NCBI GenBank assembly: GCA_021825955.1 | Contig: JAKAEH010000071.1 | Span: forward strand, 1-5,717 | DNA length: 5,717 nt | Direction of reading: 5' to 3' | Source: a bacterium | Lineage (GTDB): Bacteria > Patescibacteria > Microgenomatia > Levybacterales > UBA12049 | Shown: positions 1-5,717 of the stretch, piece after piece | Layout: the number at the start of each line of letters is the position of its first letter | Position numbering within the stretch: position 1 is the first letter of the stretch | Notes under the pieces: model-generated | Database searches by the model: none | Told to the model about the DNA's origin: nothing | Seen by the model: the letters and a program-made list of their open reading frames with translations, nothing else | Position numbers and translations under genes: made by a program

Positions 1-1294
1 ATAATCTTACATGAAAATCAAAATACCCGTTTAAAGGAAACTGGTAAAAATATATATTAAAAAAGTTGGTAACTAAAAATAAATACAGAAAACCGATTGT
101 TGCCAAAAAACCAAAATAGTAAGCTTTATTTTTTACTAAATTCAGAGTTTCTGCGATACCTGTGCCTATAAAAATCGGCAGTATCGCAAACATCAAGGAA
201 AGATGAATGGAAAAATTATCTATTCTTGTGGAATACGCAAGCTGCGGGAAAACCCCGATAACTGCAAGAGAAAATAAAAGCCAGAAAGCTTTCCTTCTCA
301 AAGCATATGAAGCAGCAAAACCAATTAATAAAAATAAAGCGTCTAAAACGTAAAAAAATCCATGTCTTAAATTTGAGTAGAATTGATCTCCAGAAACAAA
401 AAGATAATCAAATGAAAAAGATTTTAAAAGTTTAGTCAATATAATTCTTGAAAAAATTGTAAATTTATTTTCAAAAATAGGTTTTAAAAAACTTTCCATT
501 GTGATGTTGCGAACATAATCTACTTCATTTGTTATTTGCAAAGCATTAATACTTATAAGCTCCCCTGTTCTAGATGGCCCTGAACTTGTAAAAACAGCGA
601 CGGCAAAAATAATTACCAAAACCACACAGGAAACCAAAACAGCTAAGTATTCTTTTAAATATTTTCTCTTGTTAACGAAAAAATAAGAAAATAATGCTAC
701 TGCGAAAACAAATGGCAAAAAGCTTACTTTATCCCCGACATAGGAATAAAAAGCTAAGAAAAATACAGGAATTGCCAATAAAATTTTTTTCTCTTTTAAA
801 ACCAAAAGCATGTAAAATCCTAAAAGATAAAAAAATACGGCAGGTGATGTCTCATAAGAAGTTCTTCCCATATAAATGGACCAGGGATTTATTGCAGCAA
901 TAAAAGAAGCAAAAATAGCAGCATTTTTATTAAAAAATGCTTTTGTTATTAGATATATAAGATAAACTGAACTAATACTTAAGATCACAAAAATTATTCG
1001 AATAGAAAAAAGCGAAAAGCCAAGAATTCCAACGAATGGAGAAATTAAAAAGTAAGGCAGTTCTGCTTGAGGAAGCGTATATGCGGGGTACTTAAAAATA
1101 AAACCGCTTAAAGGATTCCAGGTCCCTGAAATATCCGTACCGGTTAAAAACATTGCTCTTGCATTAACAACATATGTTAGCTCGTCCCCTCCTACAGCAC
1201 TCGGGACTTTGTCGATCCACAAAAGACGCAAAAAACTTGCTAAAAGAATAATTAAGATTATGGGAAGATATGGTTTTATCTTAGAAAAAAGCAT
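1..1294 (-). CDS. GT-C fold membrane glycosyltransferase, PMT/ArnT-like, C-terminus cut by window edge
   Basis: An open frame of about 431 codons runs off the left edge without a stop. It encodes a very hydrophobic protein with about 11 predicted membrane segments. The first, at residues 9-27, ends in FLRLLWID and is followed by an outer loop with the acidic pair Asp37-Glu38 in GGDELTY. This arrangement (TM1, then an acidic first loop) is typical of GT-C enzymes related to protein O-mannosyltransferases and ArnT, which move a sugar from a polyprenyl-phosphate carrier to a protein or lipid on the outer face of the membrane. Donor and acceptor cannot be read from the sequence. The chosen start is ATG at 1294. 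The frame stays open upstream to a TAG near 1400, and a TTG at 1342 would add 16 residues. No clear Shine-Dalgarno sequence precedes either start. A weak TTGTTT/TATAGA pair lies just upstream of the ATG. The gene is divergent from the small membrane protein gene at 1425. Confidence 0.8.
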   Translation of the reverse strand, partial: MLFSKIKPYLPIILIILLASFLRLLWIDKVPSAVGGDELTYVVNARAMFLTGTDISGTWNPLSGFIFKYPAYTLPQAELPYFLISPFVGILGFSLFSIRIIFVILSISSVYLIYLITKAFFNKNAAIFASFIAAINPWSIYMGRTSYETSPAVFFYLLGFYMLLVLKEKKILLAIPVFFLAFYSYVGDKVSFLPFVFAVALFSYFFVNKRKYLKEYLAVLVSCVVLVIIFAVAVFTSSGPSRTGELISINALQITNEVDYVRNITMESFLKPIFENKFTIFSRIILTKLLKSFSFDYLFVSGDQFYSNLRHGFFYVLDALFLLIGFAASYALRRKAFWLLFSLAVIGVFPQLAYSTRIDNFSIHLSLMFAILPIFIGTGIAETLNLVKNKAYYFGFLATIGFLYLFLVTNFFNIYFYQFPLNGYFDFHVRL

Positions 1295-1408
1295 TTCAAT
1301 AAATTCTATATCTTTTAATATATCATAAACAACTTTTTTCAAAAAATCGGCACTGACTATTATCCAATATTCATTAATTGGAAAGCTAATAACCTAAAAC
1401 TGTAAATT

Positions 1409-1417
1409 TGCTACAAT
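1409..1417 (+). promoter_or_regulatory. Extended -10 promoter at the edge of the 1425 gene
   Basis: TGCTACAAT matches the extended -10 pattern TGnTAnnnT. No good -35 box lies 16-18 bases upstream, which fits an extended -10 promoter. The predicted transcription start is about position 1424, one base before the ATG at 1425, so the mRNA would be essentially leaderless. AT-rich DNA gives such matches by chance, so this remains a prediction. Confidence 0.45.
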
Positions 1418-1424
1418 ATACAAA

Positions 1425-1874
1425 ATGTCGCTCTTCTATTTTCTTTTTATAATTCTTGCTGCTGTTGCCGCTGCAAAGCTCGAGATCCAAATTGAGGGGA
1501 AAGACGGATGGGCCAAAAACCTGCCCACATGGAAGATAAGTAACAGATTAACAAAGCTATTGTTAGGAAATTATCCTTTCACTGGTTATCATTTTTGGGT
1601 CATAATTGTTGTTTTGATCTTCTTGCATTTTCCTTTCTTTCTCGGTCTGGTATGGAATATAAAATACGAACTGGAAGTTATAGCAGTTGTATTATTAACT
1701 GCGGTTTTGGAAGATTTTTTATGGTTTGTACTTAACCCCGCGTTTAGAATTAAAAAGTTCAATAAAAATAATGTTCCCTGGCACGGAGCATGGCTCGGCC
1801 CTGTTCCCCTAGTTTACATATTATTTATATTTGCAACAATCTTTCTCCTGTCAATAAGCTATCTTTTTTTATAG
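1425..1874 (+). CDS. Small multi-pass membrane protein, unknown function
   Basis: I do not recognise this 149-residue protein as a named family. It has four hydrophobic stretches at about residues 1-17, 56-77, 82-103 and 127-148. The first could be an anchor or a signal-like segment. Between the first and second lies a hydrophilic loop with GKDGWAKNLPTW (residues 25-36), and the third segment carries acidic residues in LEDFLWFVLNP (95-105). A Trp/His/Pro-rich loop, VPWHGAWLGPVP (117-128), precedes the last segment. Charged residues inside membrane segments together with conserved-looking Trp/Pro loops suggest a functional integral membrane protein rather than a chance ORF. The ATG at 1425 follows a -10 box with no room for a Shine-Dalgarno site. 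Its 3' end overlaps the convergent glycosyltransferase gene by 16 bases. The envelope-gene neighbours suggest a surface-related role, but this is only inference. Confidence 0.7.
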   Translation: MSLFYFLFIILAAVAAAKLEIQIEGKDGWAKNLPTWKISNRLTKLLLGNYPFTGYHFWVIIVVLIFLHFPFFLGLVWNIKYELEVIAVVLLTAVLEDFLWFVLNPAFRIKKFNKNNVPWHGAWLGPVPLVYILFIFATIFLLSISYLFL

Positions 1875-2824
1875 TCCCCGTAGGGATAGTAGAAGTTTTT
1901 ATAAATAGGTCCGTGTTTTCTGACGTAAAAATATGCTTTTGCCCACGAAAGAACTGCCCTAACCTTACCCATTCTATCTCCTCTTCTGGTCGAATTATAA
2001 GCATATACGTCTAAGTGCATGTGGTTTTTTGCACCGTCTCTTACCGACCTTATTGCGTAATCAAGATCTTCTCCAATAATTGCCCCCTCTTTGAACCCGT
2101 CAACTCTTTCGTGATTCTCCTTTGTAGTTAAAATGAATGCTCCTATCATTGCGGGTTCAAATCTGTTTATAACACTCAAAGTCGCGTTTCCCGCTAAAAC
2201 AACCATTGTATCCAGAAACTTCAAAGGAGAAGGTACAAGCACCGCATTGTCTACTATCCTTTCTTCAGGATCCACGGATGAAGCCAGCTTGTTAAGCGCG
2301 CCGGGAGGCAAAGTTATATCCGCGTCAAGAAATAGCAAATGCTTATTTCTTGCAAGTTCGGCTCCAACATTTTTCTGATGACCGATATCTCTTTCCGCGC
2401 TCACTATTTCTATAGATAATCTGTCTTGGAACTTTTGAACAGTTGCTACAGTATCGTCTTCGGATTTACCGTCAACGACAATAATCTGTAAGTCTCCATT
2501 AAAATGTTGCCTTACTAATGAATTAAGTAACTTGGGAATATAAAATTGCTCATTTAGGGTTGGGATTACTATTGACAAAGCTTCAATCCCCTGCGGTTTC
2601 TCTCCGTGTTCAAAACGTTGGGCTCCAATAGCTTTTCTGGGAGTAATGATTTCTCTTAAGCTTTCCCTTACACTCCTAAGCCTTGAAGATGCACTTGATT
2701 GAGGCTCTGTGCGAAACCCTGCTGCTCTCTGAATTTCCCAAGCCGAAGCTACTGATTCTGGTCTTTCCCAAACAGCTGCTTTTTTTTGACCAACGCCCCC
2801 TTCTTGTAACCTTTCTTGTAACAT
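1859..2824 (-). CDS. Family 2 glycosyltransferase (GT-A fold) with N-terminal extension
   Basis: The protein has 321 residues. The GT2 catalytic domain begins at about residue 83 with SIVIPTLNE (84-92), the usual first strand and nucleotide-binding turn. VVDGKSEDDT follows at 116-125, then the metal-binding DxD motif in LDADI (Asp167, Asp169). Later come the acceptor-side segment GAFILTTKENHERVDGF (228-244) and the acidic GEDLDYAIRS (251-260), where Asp253 fits the catalytic-base position of GT2 enzymes. The family transfers a sugar from a nucleotide-sugar to a lipid or glycan at the inner face of the membrane; the substrate is not readable. Residues 1-80 are an Arg/Ser/Glu-rich stretch that GT2 enzymes normally lack. 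The ATG at 2824 is supported by a strong promoter just upstream. A TTG at codon 83, preceded by AGGGG, is an internal alternative that would give a normal-length domain. The gene follows 5S rRNA on the same strand, separated by a T-run, and ends overlapping the convergent small membrane protein gene. Confidence 0.88.
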   Translation of the reverse strand: MLQERLQEGGVGQKKAAVWERPESVASAWEIQRAAGFRTEPQSSASSRLRSVRESLREIITPRKAIGAQRFEHGEKPQGIEALSIVIPTLNEQFYIPKLLNSLVRQHFNGDLQIIVVDGKSEDDTVATVQKFQDRLSIEIVSAERDIGHQKNVGAELARNKHLLFLDADITLPPGALNKLASSVDPEERIVDNAVLVPSPLKFLDTMVVLAGNATLSVINRFEPAMIGAFILTTKENHERVDGFKEGAIIGEDLDYAIRSVRDGAKNHMHLDVYAYNSTRRGDRMGKVRAVLSWAKAYFYVRKHGPIYKNFYYPYGDYKKR

Positions 2825-2832
2825 AGAATGGA

Positions 2833-2861
2833 ATTATAACCTTTCTAGATTCAAAATTCAA
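2833..2861 (-). promoter_or_regulatory. Sigma-70-type promoter for the GT2 gene
   Basis: On the minus strand, TTGAAT (2856-2861) is followed after exactly 17 bases by a perfect TATAAT (2833-2838). The predicted start of transcription is near 2826, one or two bases before the ATG at 2824. The transcript would have almost no 5' leader and no Shine-Dalgarno sequence. The site gives the GT2 gene its own promoter downstream of the rRNA operon. Confidence 0.65.
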
Positions 2862-2884
2862 CTATAGGACATTATGCCGACCAC

Positions 2885-2900
2885 AAAAAAATCCCCCGGC
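2885..2900 (-). terminator. Probable rRNA operon terminator: 5S terminal helix plus seven T
   Basis: The 3' strand of 5S helix I (GCCGGGGG in the RNA) is followed at once by A and then seven T (2885-2891). The G/C-rich terminal helix of 5S, or a competing hairpin in which ATGCCG pairs with CGGCAT just downstream (2871-2876), could act as the stem before the U-tract. No separate classical terminator hairpin is seen. Confidence 0.45.
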
Positions 2901-3005
2901 ATTGACCTATTGTCCCAATATTCATTAGTATCGTAGGCGCTGAGGCGTTTTACTTCCTTGTTCGGAATGGAAAAGGGTAGTTCCACCTCGCTAAAAACAC
3001 CGAGA
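2893..3005 (-). rRNA. rrf: 5S ribosomal RNA
   Basis: The minus strand reads as a complete bacterial 5S rRNA of about 113 nt. It contains the conserved AGCGAGGTGG near the 5' side, CCATTCCGAAC of loop C, GAAGTAAAACGCC, then AGCGCC and ATACT. The terminal helix I forms between TCTCGGTGT at the 5' end and ATGCCGGGG at the 3' end, with GU wobbles, and this sets the boundaries to within a few bases. It lies about 45 bases downstream of 23S with no tRNA gene in between. It is part of the 50S central protuberance. Confidence 0.95.
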
Positions 3006-3050
3006 GAATTTTTAATTGACTCTCTAAAAAGTGAAGAGAAAAGTATCTAA
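3006..3050 (-). other. 23S-5S spacer
   Basis: This spacer of about 45 bases holds no tRNA. GAGAG and CTCTC flank an AT-rich stretch just before 5S (about 3002-3024) and could form a short processing stem. Otherwise nothing is seen. Confidence 0.5.
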
Positions 3051-3342
<292 letters not shown>

Positions 3343-4148
3343 CATATTGTTACTATACAAATTTTGTATGGTGCACTATTTCTAGCACACTCTTATGATT
3401 GCTCATAAGTTCGGACTATATCTTCATCGCTTACTAAGCGAGTCTAGCATGTAGTCTCTGAGGCTCCTTCGCCAAGTAACGTCTCTTTTGAATATCTTTT
3501 ATTGGTATTTCTTGTTTGAGAGAAAACGAGCATAACGATTTTTTTAAAGCCGTCTTTTTGCAGGTGCTTTCCTTCAGCGATAATTGTGAGCACTTTTTCA
3601 AAAACTTCAAAATCTTTACGCTTGGTTGTAAAAAGAGTATGCTTCTTAAAAAATGGAATAACTCTTTTAATTAAATCCTCTCTATTCTTGACAATCAAAA
3701 TCCATGATTTATCTTTTAGATTACGGCCATGATTTGGTTTTAAATACCCACAATCAAGACGTTTTCTAAATTCTTCAAGAACATTTTTACCTCCAGGATT
3801 TTGGCTTACATGAAATTCTGTAATGACTTGCCATTTAAGTGGCAAATCTTCTCTTTTACCAAATCCCACATAAAAACAGCCTTCTCCATCGGTAAAACCT
3901 GCAAGATATTCATTAGAAATTACTTGCTTTGTTGCCTGCTGATTGTCCGCACTCAAAACGTTGTCACTTGATATAGAGATAATTTATCTCTACAGTTGTC
4001 CTTTGTCAAGTAGCTTGAGATACTCGGAGTTTCCAGCATATAGCTAGATTTTCTCCGACTTTCGTCGGAGTCCTTCATTCCTCTGATTCATTACTGAGCA
4101 CCGGAAGGAAGACAGTTCGTTAATATCAGATGTCTCTGATATAGGTCT
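3343..4148 (-). ncRNA. Group I intron A in 23S, after E. coli position 2604, with endonuclease ORF
   Basis: The 806-nt insert interrupts helix 93 of the peptidyl transferase centre. Its RNA shows the group I core: P1, where exon AAGACAG pairs with CTGTCTT in the intron (4109-4115); a P2-like hairpin with a GAAA loop (4053-4070); P3, TCTAGC/GCTAGA (4043-4048 with 3443-3448); P4, GCTGG with CAGC (4033-4037; the 3' element AATCAGCAGG lies near 3935-3947); P7, AGACTA/TAGTCC (3452-3457 with 3413-3419); P8 (3426-3441); P9 with a GNRA loop GCAA (3392-3409); and a further GAAA-capped hairpin (3371-3390). It ends in G (3343), as group I introns do. The P1 loop holds an 8-bp hairpin (4123-4142). The endonuclease gene fills the P6 region. 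The subclass was not assigned. The 5' boundary rests on exon alignment. Confidence 0.9.
3444..3956 (-). CDS. LAGLIDADG homing endonuclease, single motif, in intron A
   Basis: This 170-residue protein has one LAGLIDADG motif, LAGFTDGEG at residues 18-26, with Glu25 at the catalytic acid position. A beta-rich middle and the helical NREDLIKRVIPFFKKH region follow, as in I-CreI-like enzymes. Single-motif proteins of this size act as homodimers and cut a roughly 20-bp pseudo-palindromic site. By family logic the target is the uninterrupted 23S gene around position 2604, and repair copies the intron in. The start is TTG (3954-3956). No ATG precedes the motif, and the frame is closed by a TAA a short way upstream. 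The coding region runs through the 3' strand of P4 at its start, and at its end through P7 and P3, with the stop inside P3. So the last residues (ASETTC) are set by ribozyme sequence. No Shine-Dalgarno site is evident. Confidence 0.88.
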   Translation of the reverse strand: MSADNQQATKQVISNEYLAGFTDGEGCFYVGFGKREDLPLKWQVITEFHVSQNPGGKNVLEEFRKRLDCGYLKPNHGRNLKDKSWILIVKNREDLIKRVIPFFKKHTLFTTKRKDFEVFEKVLTIIAEGKHLQKDGFKKIVMLVFSQTRNTNKRYSKETLLGEGASETTC

Positions 4149-4801
<653 letters not shown>

Positions 4802-5050
4802 CATTATGTTATTCCTAGATTTGCGAATCTAGACTCTTGTAATCGCTTACAAGTTCGGACTATATCTTGTTTCATTTTACTGAAACTCCGACGTTTAGTC
4901 TCTGAGGATTCCCCGTTTAAATGGGGTCTTTCCTGCTGATTGACTCCACCGATCAGATTATTAGTCCAATTGGACTACTGTCGGATACAGAGTTATTCCA
5001 GCATATGGTCGGATTTCTAAAACACGTTTTCTAAGGCAACGAAGTTTGTT
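4802..5050 (-). ncRNA. Group I intron B in 23S, after E. coli position 1931, no ORF
   Basis: This compact 249-nt intron ends in G (4802). P1 pairs the exon end CTATGGT with GCCTTAG (5031-5037), giving the usual U-G at the splice site and one U-U mismatch. It is extended by AAC/GTT inside the intron. P3 is TCCGAC/GTCGGA (5008-5013 with 4887-4892), P7 is AGACTA/TAGTCC (4896-4901 with 4857-4863), P8 is a 6-bp hairpin (4869-4886), and P9 has a GCGA loop (4836-4853), followed by a 7-bp hairpin (4815-4832). The P6 arm is a short CCCC/GGGG hairpin (4911-4926) and the P5 region has a perfect palindromic hairpin (4962-4977). Position 1931 is a site known to hold group I introns in other bacteria, including Thermotoga species, and in organelles. 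With no endonuclease gene of its own, any mobility would need one supplied in trans. Confidence 0.88.
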
Positions 5051-5064
5051 ACCATAGAACAGTT
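5051..5064 (-). rRNA. rrl: 23S mini-exon, 14 nt (E. coli 1918-1931)
   Basis: Between the last G of intron C (5065) and the first base of intron B lie exactly 14 bases, AACTGTTCTATGGT. They align without gaps to E. coli 1918-1931 (AACGGTCCTAAGGT), with differences at 1921, 1924 and 1928. The exact length and the P1 pairing of intron B support the exon call. The three changes in a highly conserved segment lower the certainty. Confidence 0.68.
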
Positions 5065-5717
5065 CACATTGTTACTAGCTCCGGTTTTACGGAGTCTCAT
5101 AATCGCTTATGAGGTCGGACTATATCATCACCGCTTTCAAAGCGGGTTTAGCGTATAGTCTCTGAGGATTTCTTGATTGGAAATATATCGTTATATTCAT
5201 ATTTTCTAGTCCTACCCTTACCTTCATTTAACTTTTCTCTTAAAAACAAAATCTTTTTTAATCCCTCTATATTTCTGTGTTCTCCGCCTTCAACAAGCTT
5301 TGAAATCTCACAAAAGATATTAAAGTTATTAATTTTACTTTTAGAAAGTAAAGGATATTTTATAAAATATGGAATAACTTTTTCGACTATTTCTTTCGAG
5401 TTTGTAACATCCAGAGAATGCAGGCCGTCTTTTCTGGTTTTAATAATTCCACACCTCAATTCTTTTTTTAAAATATAAAGAATCGATGGGTCTTTTTGTG
5501 AAACATTAAAACTCAAAACAACTTGCCAGTTAACTTTATAATCGCTTTTTTTACGAAGCGATACATTAAAGCTTCCTTCTCCTTCTACAAACCCTGCAAT
5601 AAAATAGCCTAAATTTTTCCGATCAAGGTCTTTCCTGCTGATTGTCTGCATTGGTCGTTTTTTCACTTATGTTTTTATACTAACATAGTAACGCCAGATA
5701 CTTCAACCGTCTGTTTT
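5065..5717 (-). ncRNA. Group I intron C in 23S, probably after E. coli position 1917, 5' end outside window
   Basis: At least 653 nt of intron are visible, ending in G (5065). Core elements are P7, AGACTA/TAGTCC (5156-5161 with 5117-5123), P8 (5131-5145), P9 with a GCGA loop (5096-5113), a 5-bp hairpin after it (5079-5094), and the P4/P6 element AATCAGCAGG (5634-5649 region). A possible P4 5' strand with CTGG lies near 5696-5703. P1, P2 and the 5' splice site are off the edge, and P3 could not be paired convincingly. The endonuclease gene occupies the P6 loop. The flanks of that loop match those of intron B closely (CAGCAGGAAAGACC on one side, ATCCTCAGAGACTA on the other), so B and C are close relatives. 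Confidence 0.85.
5148..5666 (-). CDS. LAGLIDADG homing endonuclease, single motif, in intron C
   Basis: This 172-residue protein has the motif IAGFVEGEG at residues 23-31, with Glu30 at the catalytic position. It then has a beta-rich DNA-contacting region and the helical SKEIVEKVIPYFIKYPLL segment. It is clearly related to the intron A enzyme (shared GEGxF, SFNVSQ/EFHVSQ, VIPxF and KDGxxSL/NLKDKSW-like positions) but far from identical. It probably acts as a homodimer that cuts intronless 23S near 1917. The start is GTG (5664-5666); an in-frame ATG six codons in is an alternative. As in intron A, the coding region begins just before the P4/P6 element, ends inside the P3 region, and reads the P7 sequence as SETIR. 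No Shine-Dalgarno site is seen before the GTG. Confidence 0.88.
   Translation of the reverse strand: MKKRPMQTISRKDLDRKNLGYFIAGFVEGEGSFNVSLRKKSDYKVNWQVVLSFNVSQKDPSILYILKKELRCGIIKTRKDGLHSLDVTNSKEIVEKVIPYFIKYPLLSKSKINNFNIFCEISKLVEGGEHRNIEGLKKILFLREKLNEGKGRTRKYEYNDIFPIKKSSETIR

Noticed and set aside
694..903. Open frame on the plus strand
   Set aside because: It lies antisense within the clearly coding membrane glycosyltransferase frame and its composition is Lys-rich AT shadow.
1859..1900. Shared terminator between the convergent genes
   Set aside because: Seven T follow the small membrane protein codons, but there is no stable hairpin upstream on either strand, only a weak TCCC/GGGA pairing.
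2133..2378. Plus-strand open frame inside the GT2 gene (also 1790-2014)
   Set aside because: Antisense or overlapping shadows of the GT2 and small membrane protein genes, with no recognisable protein features.
2676..2861. Alternative minus-strand frame over the GT2 start
   Set aside because: It overlaps the promoter and N-terminus in another frame, is Lys/Arg/Ser-rich and has no family features.
3343..4148. Group II intron or IS element as the source of the 23S insertions
   Set aside because: There is no reverse transcriptase, transposase, terminal inverted repeat or group II domain V, while the group I P3-P9 pairings are clear.
5173..5478. Plus-strand open frame opposite the intron C endonuclease
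   Set aside because: Antisense shadow of a gene with a clear LAGLIDADG motif.
5685..5695. GGCGTTACTAT on the minus strand, resembling the exon before U1917
   Set aside because: It resembles GCCGTAACTAT of helix 69, but upstream bases do not match 23S and no P1 partner with a G opposite the last U is found. It fits better as the P4/P5 part of intron C.

Overview
The window is AT-rich bacterial DNA holding the 3' part of an rRNA operon on the minus strand (23S then 5S) and three protein genes for the cell envelope. The 23S gene is interrupted by group I introns, two of which carry LAGLIDADG homing endonuclease genes, and its L1-stalk tip is shortened. Intron-bearing, trimmed 23S genes next to small AT-rich envelope genes suggest a Patescibacteria (Candidate Phyla Radiation) genome. 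This is an inference from style, since no taxonomic marker was compared. No in-frame TGA was seen in the genes read, so there is no sign of the UGA-glycine code.

Layout from left to right. (1) Positions 1-1294, minus strand: a multi-pass GT-C type glycosyltransferase whose C-terminus lies beyond the left edge. (2) Positions 1425-1874, plus strand: an unrecognised small membrane protein. (3) Positions 1859-2824, minus strand: a family 2 (GT-A) glycosyltransferase with an unusual N-terminal extension of about 80 residues; its end overlaps the end of the preceding gene by 16 bases. (4) Positions 2893-3005, minus strand: 5S rRNA followed by a T-run. (5) From about 3051 to the right edge, minus strand: 23S rRNA, with its 5' part outside the window.

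In transcript order (right to left) the visible 23S gene reads: intron C with an endonuclease gene, a 14-nt mini-exon, intron B without an ORF, a 653-nt exon, intron A with an endonuclease gene, and a last exon of about 290 nt. Aligned from memory to E. coli numbering, the insertion sites are after 1917, 1931 and 2604. These fall beside helix 69 and in helix 93 at the peptidyl transferase centre. Each intron shows the P7 pairing AGACTA/TAGTCC, a P8 hairpin and a GNRA-capped P9; P3 is clear in A and B.

The points most worth a second look are the 14-nt mini-exon with three departures from the E. coli sequence, the C opposite A where a U-G pair is expected at the intron A 5' splice site, the endonuclease reading frames that run through the ribozyme core, the ORF-less and ORF-bearing sibling introns lying side by side, the shortened L1 stalk, and two promoters so close to start codons that the mRNAs should be leaderless.
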